Part shown: positions 46,571 through 56,589 of the stretch, piece after piece
Layout of the letters: every line of letters begins with the position of its first letter
How positions within the stretch are numbered: the stretch's first letter is position 1
Source of the DNA: Symbiodinium natans
Lineage: Eukaryota; Sar; Dinophyceae; Suessiales; Symbiodiniaceae
Direction: 5' to 3'
Length of the DNA stretch: 64,000 nucleotides
Assembly (NCBI GenBank): GCA_905221605.1
Contig: CAJNDS010002302.1
Span: 1,062,463 to 1,126,462 of the forward strand
Notes under the pieces: generated by a model
Seen by the model: only the letters and a program-made list of their open reading frames with translations
The model's database searches: none
Told to the model about the DNA's origin: nothing
Position numbers and translations under genes: made by a program

Positions 46571-46633
46571 GTGCTCATGACATCTGCCACGGCCGCGTTC
46601 CAGAAGTGTTCACGCTGGCAAGCCGCACTAGGC
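46571..46633 (+). CDS. PPR exon (VLMTSATAAFQKCSRWQAAL)
   Basis: GTAAG|GTGCTC again places an acceptor before the motif Val. Encodes VLMTSATAAFQKCSRWQAAL then G. It is diverged from NAAISACEKG but keeps the Trp and Ala-Leu spacing. It starts about 30 bp after a family A inverted-repeat element. Confidence 0.4.
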
Positions 46634-47049
46634 CACTGTGGCGGGAGAAGGGGGGGGTGTCCAGTGCTAAGGTTTCAGTTTTGGGTTTAGGGGAGGGTTT
46701 GGGGTTTGGGGTTTGGGGTTTGGGGTTTGGGGTTTAGGGTTTAGGGGAGGGTTAAGGGTTGAGGGTTTAGGGTTGGGGTAGGCTCTAAGCTGACAGCGCT
46801 GGATATTTCTAAGGCCCTCAGACATAGGACCTCCCTCGCCCTCTCTTTCCTTCAAAATCCGAAACCCAACACGCCCCAAAACTCATAAACACAGTCCTCC
46901 TAGGCCCTAAGCCCTAAACCCTAAACCCCAAAACCCTAAACTCCCCATCTCCTGAACCTCCAGCGCCAGGCCTTTTGCCAGAGCTCGGTGGCCCAGAAAC
47001 CCTTTCCTTGTGCTTCGGGACTGCCCTCAGCTCAACCACCAAGGCGGGG

Positions 47050-47115
47050 TAAGTTTAGGGTTTGGGGGTTTTTAGGGTTTGGGAGGTTTAGGGTTTGCAG
47101 GGTTTAGGGTTTTTG

Positions 47116-47146
<31 letters not shown>

Positions 47147-47600
47147 GAGGGTTAGGGTGTGGAGGGTTTTAGGGTTTGGGGGTTTTAGGGTTTGGTGGTT
47201 TAGGGTTTGGAGGGTGTAGGGCTTTGGGGGGCTTAGGAGTTGGGGTTTAGGGTGTAGGGGTTCTATGGTTTAAGGTTTTGTGGTTTTGGGGGGTTTAGGG
47301 TTTGGGGTTTAAGGTGTTGTTTTCTATTATTTAAAGTTTTTTTCAGGGTCTTGGGGCTTTAGGGTTTTAGGGGATCAGGGAGTAGGGGTTTAGGGTGTGG
47401 AGGTTTCATGGTTTATGGTTTTGGGGAGTTAGGGCTTGGGGTTTAGGATTGGAAGTTCAGGGTTTTGTTCAGGATTGAGGATTTGGGGTTTAGGGTGTAG
47501 GGGTTTGTTGTTTAGTGTTTGAGGGTTTGGGGTTTGGGGGTTTATGGTTTTGAAATTTAGGGTTTAGGGCGTCTCGCCGAGCAGCGCATCTGGAAATGTG
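47050..47600 (+). repeat. Degenerate G-rich telomere-like region with poly-G
   Basis: TTTGGGG, TTTTAGGG and GTGTAGGG units in disorder, plus 29 consecutive G (47117-47145). No coding sequence is seen. Confidence 0.7.
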
Positions 47601-48273
47601 GGGGGATGGCAGATAATGCGAAGGCACATATGCCCAATGCAGCCCAACAATTGTTCAGAAGTGCTCGGTTTGTTGCCCCCTGCCGTGAGCTTTCACAGAC
47701 CACCACCCCAAAACCGTTGCCTTTTAGGGTTTAGGGCTGTCGCCTTCAACTCCCACCATGAAGAACGCTTCAGAGTTCGAACCCACGTTCAATACATCTC
47801 AGAGGAGGGGTCGGAGGGTCAGGGGGGCCCCGTGCTTTGGGGTTTAGGGGTTCAGGGTTTGGCATCCAGGGTTTGCGTTTTAGGGTGTAGGGGTTTGATG
47901 GTTTGGGGTTTTTGGGGGTTTGGGGTTTGGGGGGGGGGGCGGGGGGCATTAGTTTCCGGTTTAGGTGTTTGGGGCTGTGGGGGGGGCCACTTGAAGGTTC
48001 ATGCATAGGGTTCCACGGCTCGGTGTTTTGCCCAACCCTCAACAAAACCTCCAGAACCCTAACTAAGCCCTCAATTCTTAACCCGAACTCTGAACCCCTA
48101 AAACCCTTTAACACCCTCAACGCCCTCAACACTCTAAACCCTCTCCCGCCCTAAACCCTAAATTGAAAAAAGTCCTAAACCCTACCTAAGCCCTAAACCC
48201 TATCCCACCCTAAACCCTAAACCCTACTGCTGAACCATATCTTGTGTCGCATGTGGTATATCTTCAGGTTGTT

Positions 48274-48395
48274 GCATGGGCCCTTATTCTGGTTCCTTAC
48301 CTCCTTTAAAGGGTTCTGAAGTATGGGCCCTTGGATTGTATAGGGTGTGTATCGGGTACATAAAGGTGCCCTTTCTAAGGGCCCATACCACGGGA
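48274..48395 (+). mobile_element. Family H short element
   Basis: GCATGGGCCCTTATTCTGG and TTTCTAAGGGCCCATACC are inverted ends. Inner CCTTACCTCCTTTAAAGG is shared with the copy at 23.9 kb. Confidence 0.65.
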
Positions 48396-48517
48396 CCACG
48401 GAACCCAAAATCCCAAACCCTAAGCCCCAAACCCCAAACCCAAAACCCCAAACCCTAAACCCTGAACCCGAAACTAAACGTCCAGACCCAGTGCCGCCAG
48501 TGTGTGGACCTGTTCAG

Positions 48518-48566
48518 GCGGAACTATGGAAGCTGGCGCTGCACTTGCTTCCCGAAAGCAATCTAC
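48518..48566 (+). CDS. PPR exon fragment (AELWKLALHLLPESNL)
   Basis: GTTCAG|GCGGAA to CTAC|GTACC encloses 49 bp encoding AELWKLALHLLPESNL. Acceptor and donor both fit the consensus. TTTAGGG begins 12 bp after the donor. Confidence 0.5.
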
Positions 48567-48723
48567 GTACCATATCGGGTTTAGGGTTTAGGATTTAGGG
48601 TGTAGGGTGTAGGGTTTAGGGCTACTAGTTCTTAAGACGTTTACGGTTTAGGGTTACTAGTTCTTAAGACCATATTCCCTGAAGTCCGCAGACCCCTAAA
48701 CCTTAAGACCTACACCCGAATAT

Positions 48724-48826
48724 AGGGTCGGAGTAATTGCTACTGTAATGGTACTCCCTCATGGTCCCAATATACATGCATACTTCTACTATCATATCCC
48801 CCAAACCCTTGAGGTCCCTATATGAA
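48724..48826 (+). mobile_element. Family I short element
   Basis: GGGTCGGAGTAATTGCTACT...CTCCCTCATGGTCCCAATAT...CCCCCAAACCC. Similar to the copies at 25.9-26.3 kb. Confidence 0.5.
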
Positions 48827-49552
48827 CGATATCCGGCAAAGCCCTAGACCCCCAATACCGCTCGGAGCTCTGAACCCCACAGGCAGGGCGACCATTGCTA
48901 ATCAGGGGTTTCCAGGGGGCTTTAGGGGTTTTAAAGGCTTCAGTGGGTTAAGGGTTGAGGGTTTAGGGCTTAAGGCAGTTTAAGAGCTTCACGGGTTCTC
49001 TGGGATGGTGGTCCATGAAGCCATACCTTAATCCTTTACATGCTCCATACCTTCATCTTAGCCCTAAACCCTAAACCCTAAGCCCTAAACCTTAAACCTC
49101 TTTGGGGCTCCCATGGAAGAATCTTCATGAATGAGTCCTCGGCAGGCATCGACACATCCCCAAACAGCTGGCAACCTACTGGGAGGGTTCAGGGTTCTTA
49201 CAATCCAACTATGAGTGTAGATATATCCTACTTATAAGTCAGAAGCCCCAGAACCCAACACGCGCAACGCCCCAAAGAACACTTCGTCATCCGACTCTTT
49301 GACCCCAGCTTGCAAGTCTTGAACACCCCAAAGTCCCCGAAAGTCCCCTAAGCCCATTCAACCCCTGTGAAGCCCTCAAGCCCCCCTAAACCCTAACCCC
49401 TAACCCCTAAACCCTAAACCCTAAACCCTAAACCCTAGACCCTACTGTACACCCTAAACCCTAAGCCCTAAACCCTAAACCCTAAACCCTAAACTCTATT
49501 TTAAGGGGCTGCGCCCATGGGCGGGCAGCGCACGCAGAAGCCCGGGGCGAGC

Positions 49553-49713
49553 AGTTTCTAAGCATGTTGAGGCCCCTAAACTCCCTTAAAATCTCTAAGC
49601 GTTAAGTTTCTAAGCATTTTCAGGCCCCTAAACCCCCTTCAAATCTCTAAGCGTTTGAGGCTCCGAGACTCCCTTAACGTTTCTAAGCACTTTATAAGGC
49701 CCCTAAACTCCCT
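49553..49713. repeat. Tandem repeat of about 55-60 bp
   Basis: Three degenerate units built on TTTCTAAGCA, AGGCCCCTAAAC and CTCTAAGCG. Confidence 0.75.
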
Positions 49714-49739
49714 TTTTCCTAGCCCCGGGCTTAGACATG

Positions 49740-50000
49740 TCGCTTATGCCCGCCCTTTGGGGGGCATCATGCTCCTGATGCCCCCCCGCGGTCCCGCCCC
49801 GGGAGCCGCTGATGCTCCTGATGCGCGCCTGGGGGTCCCGGGCTGGACCCGCTGATGCTCATGATGCGCGCCCTCTGGGGGCCTCCGTGGCGACGCAAAA
49901 ACCACGAAAAAAAAACCGTTCACCGGCGGCACGCGGGGGTCGGCGGCACTGGCGTCCGGCCTAATTCTGCTTCGCAGAAGGCCAGAGGCCAGCAAGGCTA
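49740..50000. other. GC-rich segment with GCTGATGCTC boxes
   Basis: GATGCTC(C/A)TGATGC occurs at about 49770, 49810 and 49852 within very GC-rich sequence. Both strands are open for 66-83 codons because of composition. No gene can be supported. Confidence 0.4.
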
Positions 50001-50099
50001 TTCCCGGGACGACCCGGGCTAAAAGGTCCGCATTTGCTCGGTCCTTGGGGACCTCGCGCTGCCCGATTTAATGGCTACCGCCAGTGCCGCCGACCCCAG

Positions 50100-50638
50100 A
50101 CCCAAGACAGTCGCATTGGGGCGGAAGGCAGGGTGGAGCGCGGGGCGGGGGGGGTGGGGGTGGGTGGGGGTGGAAAGGGGGGCGGCGGGGGTGGGGGGTG
50201 TGGGGGGTGACGGTAGAGGGTTGGTGTCGGATTAGGGAGTTGGGGGCGGAAGGCAGGGGTGGACTGGGGGGCATAGAGATGAAGAAGCGATGAGAGCGGT
50301 GAGAGCGGGGGGGCGGTCGGATGGTGCACGATGGTGGGAGGGGGTAATGATGAGGGCTGGGGAGGGTTGGTGGGAGGGTTAGGGAGTGGGAGGGGGAGAG
50401 GGTGGGGGCGGCTGGCGGAAAGGGGGGCCTGACTCATTTGACCAGCTCTGGTGAGAGGGTTGGGGCGGAAGGCAGGGTGGAGCTGGACAGGGGAGGTGAC
50501 CGTAGAGGGTTGGTGGAGTTGGGGGCGGAAGGCAGGGCTAGAGATTTGTCAGGGGCTGGGGGGGAAGGGGCCTAGGAGGGAAGGGATGGGGGGGGTCGGG
50601 GGGTGGGGGAGGGGGGGGCAGGGGGGCAAGCCTAGTGT

Positions 50639-50692
<54 letters not shown>

Positions 50693-50837
50693 CGAAGGGA
50701 GGGTTCGGGCATGCACTGGAGCCCTTAAAAACACTCCATTCTAACAGCAAGGCAGCGGGAGGGGTGGGCAGGAGTGGGGCATGCACTAAACCCCTTAAAA
50801 CACGCCAGTCTGACAGCAAGGCAGCGGAGGGGGTCGG

Positions 50838-50880
<43 letters not shown>
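50100..50880 (+). repeat. G-rich repeat cluster with two long poly-G tracts
   Basis: GGGGGCGGAAGGCAGGG recurs at about 50118, 50241, 50461 and 50520, with GAGGGTTGGTG(G/T) between. Poly-G of 51 (50639-50689) and 42 (50839-50880) bases each border a related 55-bp unit (GCATGCACT...CAGCAAGGCAGCGG). Poly-Gly and poly-Pro ORFs here are artefacts. Confidence 0.8.
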
Positions 50881-50882
<2 letters not shown>

Positions 50883-50956
50883 AGACTATGGGTCTTCACT
50901 AGCGCCTCCCCCGCTCAAAGCTCGGGTCGGCGGACACCCTGAACCCTCCACCCAGG

Positions 50957-51049
50957 CTGTCGTCTGCGAAATCCAACAGCCAGCCCCTCACGGCAGCCAT
51001 CAACACGGCCGTGAGCGCTTGCGAGCGCTTAGGGCAGTGCCCGAGTTGG
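50957..51049 (+). CDS. PPR-like exon fragment (AINTAVSACERLGQCPSW)
   Basis: After CACCCAG the frame reads SSAKSNSQPLTAAINTAVSA then CERLGQCPSW, with a GT at 51050. QW of the consensus has become QC..SW. TTTAGGG repeats follow at 51075. Two poly-G tracts lie upstream. Confidence 0.4.
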
Positions 51050-51639
51050 GTGCCAGCCATTCCTAGACCCGCAAGGGTTTAGGGTTTAGGGTTTAGGGTT
51101 TAGGGTTTAGGGTTTAGAGATGTTGTGGGTTTAGGGTTCGGGGTTTAGGGTTCAGGGCTGAGGATCCAAAGCAGCCGAAACGAGGCCTTTTGCATATTGA
51201 CATCTCACTTCAGGGTCAGGGCTTCTTGTCACGAAGCCAAGCCGAAGTGCTCATGCTTAGGGTTTAGGGGTTTCGAGTTGGTTTCGGGTTTAGGGTTTAG
51301 GGTTTAGGACTTAGGGTGTAGGGTTTAGGGTTTAGGGGTTTAGGGTTTAGACGGGGGAGGGAGGGTTTCGGGTTTAGGGTTTCGTCCCTAAACCCTAAAC
51401 CCTCAACCCTAAACCGTACTTAGGGTTGAGGGATTCGGGTTCACCGGAACCCTGGGTTGGAATGCCTGGGCCTCGACTGTCGCGTTCACTTCTTTGCCAG
51501 GGACCACTGTGCGCAGTGCGAGCAAAATCCGTTCCTTGGGGGCCGAATGAACCCTACGAATTGGGATCGCGTGCCCTAACCTAAACCCGAACCCTAAACT
51601 CTAAACCCTAAACCCTGCTATAGTCATTATTCGGTATAT

Positions 51640-51960
51640 ACGGATGTCAATGTTAAGGTTCATTTAGTCCCTAAGGACAGGGTTGAACTCTTCAGTTCGT
51701 GTGTTTGTGATTGTGTGTGCGTGCGTGTGCAAGTGATAGATTGTGTTTTGTGTGGCTGTGTCTCTGGCGTTCACAAATCAACTTAAACCTTAAAGCCAAA
51801 TTAAGCACGTTTGTAGGATGTAGACTTCCCCCTTAGGCCCAAAGTATCCCAATTGTGTCATATGGCCTTAACAGTCCTTCGCGTTCGAGATGCGAGTTAA
51901 TTACTCTCTTCCCATAGTTGCAGGGGAAGTTGTCAACCACGGCAAGCCGACTCAATCCCT
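51640..51960. other. Unique stretch with GT-rich tract
   Basis: TGTGTGTGCGTGCGTGTGC near 51712-51730. No ORF, repeat family or RNA gene is seen in the remainder. Confidence 0.35.
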
Positions 51961-52699
51961 AAACCCTAAACCCTAAACCCCAATTCCTAAACCCTAAGCC
52001 CTAAACCCGAAACTCTAAACCCTGAAGCCCAAGCCGCGCTCGAACACCTGCAACCAAGAAGCCCTTTGTGAAGCTCTGCGGTCGGCTTCCCTCTAAGCTC
52101 TTTTGGTGGGGCCTTGGGGTTTCGGGCCTAGGGTGTAAGGCTTTTAGTGGGTTCAGGGTTTAGGGTTTAGGGTTTAGGGTTAGGGTTTAGGGTTAGGATT
52201 CGGGGATTTGTGGGCATGCTGGGCCTAGCTTGGGGGGTCAGAGAGTGCCAATTTTCGTCTCCAACCGAAATCGTAGACCCTCGACTTCCAACCCTGAGCT
52301 TTACACAAGCCTTAGGACCCCCTCAAGACTCTCCCTAATCCTCAACCCCTAGATTCCCTAAACCCCTAATAAACCCCTGCTAAGTTCCCTCCTAAATTCC
52401 CTAAACCAAGACCCCACCCCAGAGTCGCAAACGTCCTTGCGAAGCCATGTAATCTGCACCAAAATTCTGAGGCTCCTCCACGCACCCTAGAAAGCTCTGA
52501 ACCCTGAACCCTAAACCCTAAGTTGCATCTGGACCCCAGGATGTAAGGTTGGAGGATTCAGGGTCTGGGTGTTGTAGCCACGGGGGGCTGAAAGAGACTC
52601 GACCCTTCCAAGGCAACCTGGGGGGGGGCGGGCTGTAGTAGAAGGCTCTTTCGAGGCTACTTTGGTAAATGAGGTGCGTGTATTGGTGTATGTCTATAT

Positions 52700-52820
52700 G
52701 TATATATTTGCTTAAGAGACCACGCAAAAAAAAAAAAAAAACTATCCTTATAAGGGGAATTTAGGGAGTAGTATTTTTCATTTTTTGCATTTTTTGGGAG
52801 GTTCTTAAGCAAACAGCAGT
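52700..52820 (+). mobile_element. Family F inverted-repeat element
   Basis: TTTGCTTAAGAGACC and GGTTCTTAAGCAAA bound poly-A and AT-rich sequence. Inner CTATCCTTATAAGG matches the copies at 28.6 and 33.7 kb. Confidence 0.7.
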
Positions 52821-52878
52821 ACATGTATGCCACAAAGGTTCTACAGACTAGCAGGCTCAAGTTCTAGGGAAGCCTCCC

Positions 52879-52985
52879 TTGGGATGTTCCCCTTCATACT
52901 AACAGTCATTTAATCGGGATTATCGTCCTCCATATTGTATCTCTCTCAGTATTAAGGACTGTTAGTATAAGGGGGAACATCCCAA
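52879..52985 (+). mobile_element. Family B short inverted-repeat element
   Basis: 107 bp with termini TTGGGATGTTCCCCTTCATA and ATAAGGGGGAACATCCCAA, and inner CTAACAGTC / GACTGTTAG. Confidence 0.75.
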
Positions 52986-53192
52986 AGCCTGGGAACCTTA
53001 GGGAAGCTCAGGGAGCCCTACGGAGTAGTGGAGTAGTGGGGAGTATTAGGGAGCCTCGGGCTACATACCCCCCTTGAACCCCCCTTCTTTCAGCACCCTG
53101 AACCCTGAAGCCTGAACCCTAAACCCTAAACCCCAAACCCTGAACCCTACACCCCTCCCTTACGAACCCTATAATCGTTCGACCTCGCTGAG

Positions 53193-53266
53193 GCTGGATC
53201 GACGCGCTGTCACTGCTGTTGGAGGCGTGGATGCCTCAGGCATCTGCCAGCTTCAAGTTCGCTCAG
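53193..53266 (+). CDS. PPR exon fragment (WIDALSLLLEAW)
   Basis: GCTGAG| and GCTCAG|GTTTGG enclose 74 bp encoding WIDALSLLLEAWMPQASASF then KFAQ. This fits the W..AL.LL helix. Both borders are plausible. Confidence 0.45.
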
Positions 53267-53559
53267 GTTTGGGTTGAGGGTCCTGAACCCTAAACCCTAA
53301 GCCCTAAACCACCATAAACCCTAAACCCTAAACCCTAAACCCTAAACCCTAAACCCTACAGGTTTTAGGTGTGGAGCTCTCGGGCGCCGAGGGCTTCTAG
53401 AGGGCTTGGGGCAAGTAGTGGGGTCTATGATCCCAACGCTTGCGGGTTTAGGGTTTAGGGTTTAGGGTTTAGGGTTCATCGTGGTCTTCAAGGTGAAGCC
53501 CCATGCTGTGCTGAGTGTAGGATGCCTGTGACACCTTCAGGGTTTAAGGCTCAGATGTT

Positions 53560-53760
53560 ATTCATTAGGGCTTTTGATTATGATTGTTGTTTGTATGATT
53601 AGTACTATTGCTATTACTATTACTATTACTATGATTATGATTGTTATTTTTGTTTGTTCTTATTGTTAATAATAATATTGTTATTACTAATTTGTTTTTG
53701 TTAGTTTAGTTTTTTTTTTTTTTTTTGCGGGGGGGGGGGGGGGGAGGGGGGGGGCTTTTC
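53560..53760. repeat. TTA/ATT simple sequence ending in poly-T and poly-G
   Basis: (TAC/TAT)TATTACTATTA-type sequence, then about 17 T, GC and about 16 G. No gene. Confidence 0.8.
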
Positions 53761-53787
53761 GGGTTACTAGTGCTTTTGGGGAGCTTG

Positions 53788-54215
53788 GCAAGAGCCAAGG
53801 CGGCAGCAGGGCGTCCGAGCGGCGGTGCATCAGACGGTGGACAACCTGGCCATGGAGGCTCTTAAGAGTGGTCGTGGGTCTTGGGTCCCGACGACTGGGG
53901 TTTAGGGTTTAGGGTTTAGGGTTAGGGTTTAGGGTTTAAGGTTGAGGGTTTAGGGTTTGCCTGAACCCTAAACCCAAAATTGCAGGTCACCCTAAACCCT
54001 AAACCCTAAACCCTAAACCCTGAACCCTGAACCCTGAACCCTGAACCCTGAAACCTAAACCCTAAACGATCAACCCTAAACCCTAAACCCTAAACCCTGC
54101 AACAAGCCCTGAAGAGCTCGCAGGCGCGGCAGGGGGCTGAAGCCTTCCGGCCTTTCTGGGATACAGCACCGGCGCAGAAGCGCGTGGGAGGGGGCGGGAG
54201 AAGGGGGCGGAGGGG
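53788..54215 (+). other. Two possible exon islands of unknown family
   Basis: 53801-53890 reads QQGVRAAVHQTVDNLAMEAL without a stop. 54104-54190 reads QALKSSQARQGAEAFRPFWD. Both sit between repeat runs, like the PPR exons, but neither matches a motif I know. Confidence 0.25.
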
Positions 54216-55057
54216 GGTTTAGGGTTTCGGGTTTAGGGCTAGGGTTTAGGGCTAGGGTTTAGGGCTAGGGTTCAGGGCTAGGGTTTTTGGTGTTTTGGGA
54301 AGTCAGGGTTCAGGGCTGTCGGGCATCATGCGATATCCTCGCTGCCGATTGTGGGTGTTTGGCATGCAACCAATGCCCAAAGGTCCCAAGACATAAGCCC
54401 TCCATCCCACTTCCAATTTGATGGGTTTAGGGTTTGGGGTTTAGGCTTTAGGGTTTAGGGTTTAGGGTGTAGGGTTTAGGGTAGCAAGAACTGAGGTTAT
54501 CAGTAGCCCGGGCTTCGGGGCTTTGTGTGGGAGGGCATGGGTCGTTAGACCGCGCAGGGTTTAGGGTTTAGGGTTTAGGGTTTCGGGTTTAGGGTCTAGG
54601 GTTTAGGGTTTAGGGTGGCTTTCCTACAACCGTACTTGCTTAGCGCGTCCTGGCTACAAACTCTTGGAGCGGAGCAGCCTACACCGTAAACCCCAAGCCC
54701 TGGCACTTACATCAGGACCCCTAAACCTTAAACCCTAAACCCTATGCGCCAGTGCGCGTTGCTGTTCCCTTTCTGGGGGGCTTGTTCACAGGTTCCTCAT
54801 GACACTGCGCAAGACTCAAAAGAACCCCAAACCAAAACCCAGAAACCCTGAACCCAAGAAAGACCTGCACCCTTTTTGAGGTGGCAGGTTTGGGGTTTTC
54901 ACCCGAATACCTCAACCCCATACCCCAAATCCTAAACCCCAAACCCTAAACCCTAAAACCCCAAACCCTAAACTCTAAACCCTAAACCCCGAACCCTAAA
55001 CTCTAAACCCTAAACCCCGAACCATCAAGCCTAAAACCCTCATCCCCCACCGGAAGG

Positions 55058-55108
55058 TCACTGATGGCGAAATGGAGCCACGCTTTGGACCTCTTCTTTC
55101 GTCATTTG
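55058..55108 (+). CDS. Weak PPR-like exon fragment (KWSHALDLFF)
   Basis: One frame gives SLMAKWSHALDLFFRHL, with the expected W..AL.LF spacing. An alternative frame after GGAAG| reads VTDGEMEP. The two cannot be told apart by eye. Confidence 0.3.
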
Positions 55109-55982
55109 GCCTACCAGGCCCGAGCTCATGGTTTCCCTAATATATAAACCCTAAACCCTAGCCCGAAACCCTAAACCCTAAACCCTAAACCCTAAACCCT
55201 AAACCCTAAACCCTAAACCCTAAACCCTAAACCTTGATTCTGGCTAGGGTTTAGGGCTTGGGGTTGCTTGAGGATGGAGTCGCTCATGAGTTCTTCATAC
55301 CGAACTTGAAGTCTCAAGGGCTTGCGGGGCTAAGGGTTGCGCTTGAAGGGTTTCGGGGTTTAGGGTTTAGGGTTTAGGGTTTAGGGTTTAGGGTTGAGGG
55401 TGTCGGGTTTGGGTTTAGGGTTTTAGGGTTTAGGGCTTAGAGTTTAAGGGTTGAGGGTGAGGGGTTTGAGGTTTAAGGTTCATGGGTCTATGGTACGTGG
55501 ATGTACGTGGCTATCGAAGACAAAAATTGGCCATGACAACCAGACGTACACACCGGATGCGTGCTTGAACTCTGCGCAGAAGACAGCACGCGAACAACCA
55601 GCCTAACCCGGGAAGGCTGAGAAGGCCCCAAACCCTGCACCCGAATTTGTTTTGGATCTTGCGGGAGGATTGGGCTTTGGGGATTGTTGAGGGCTTATGG
55701 AGTTTGCAGGGTTTATGGTCCCATTTTTATTTTGGGTTTACAGTTTTGGCTTTCTTTGAGAAGGTCCAATGGCGTTTTTAGGGTTTAGTATATTTTTAGG
55801 CTTCCGTAGAGCCCCAGAACCGACCCAAGAGCCCCAACTCAAATCCAGAATGGTTAGGATTTAGGGTTTAGGGTTGAGGGTTTAGGGTTTAGGGTTTAGG
55901 GTTTAGGGTTGCGACCAAGAGCCCGCACCAGACGTCGCCACGCACGCTGGACGACTATCGGGCTGTGACCTGACTCAACTTG

Positions 55983-56090
55983 CCCTAAGGGTCCATGTAC
56001 CTCAGTACTATATACTTGGGCCCCAAAGTCCCTGTGTAGGAGGTACTTTAAGGCTCAAGTGTTCCATATTTAGGTACATGGACCCGTAGG
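55983..56090 (+). mobile_element. Family A element beside the two-gene transposon
   Basis: 108 bp, left terminus CCCTAAGGGTCCATGTAC, right terminus GTACATGGACCCGTAGG with one change. It lies about 400 bp outside the larger element's left end. Confidence 0.75.
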
Positions 56091-56484
56091 ATTGGGGGGG
56101 GGGGGACCACAAAGTCGAGGTCCATAAGGTGTGGGAGTACAGCATAGGGACCATGCTTCTGTGAAGGCACATGGAGTTCTCAAGGAACTGGATTCTTCCC
56201 TGGTCACCTTCCGGCCAAATTCTTAACCATGCAGTCCAGTTTCTAGCTACCAATGAATCGACAAAGGACTTCCAAACACTAAACCCTAAACTGCATGTAG
56301 TATAGCACCTTGTCTGTATGTGGACTATGCAACAGAAACCCCAGCAAAATGAACCCGAACGGAAAAGCCTCATGTTAACATATGTATAACTATCCATACA
56401 AACATGGGAAAGAAGAGATATATTCTCATGCATATATAGGGCCAATATAGGGCACAGAGAGAAAGGAGAGAGAGAGAGAGGGAG

Positions 56485-56533
56485 AGATATATATATATAT
56501 ATATATGGTACCCCCCCCCCCCATGGACCTACC
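56485..56533 (-). repeat. Left terminal inverted repeat of the two-gene element
   Basis: Read inward to outward on the minus strand: GGTAGGTCCATGG, a longer G run, TACC, then about ten AT steps running into GAGAGA. It matches the right end except for G-run length and one C/G change. Confidence 0.7.
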
Positions 56534-56589
56534 TTTTTTTTGAAACCTCGGCTTGACCGATGTTTCAAAAAAGGGTGGCTTCTCCAAAA

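Noticed and set aside
50538-51066. Poly-Gly and poly-Pro ORFs
   Set aside because: They are translations of poly-G/C tracts.
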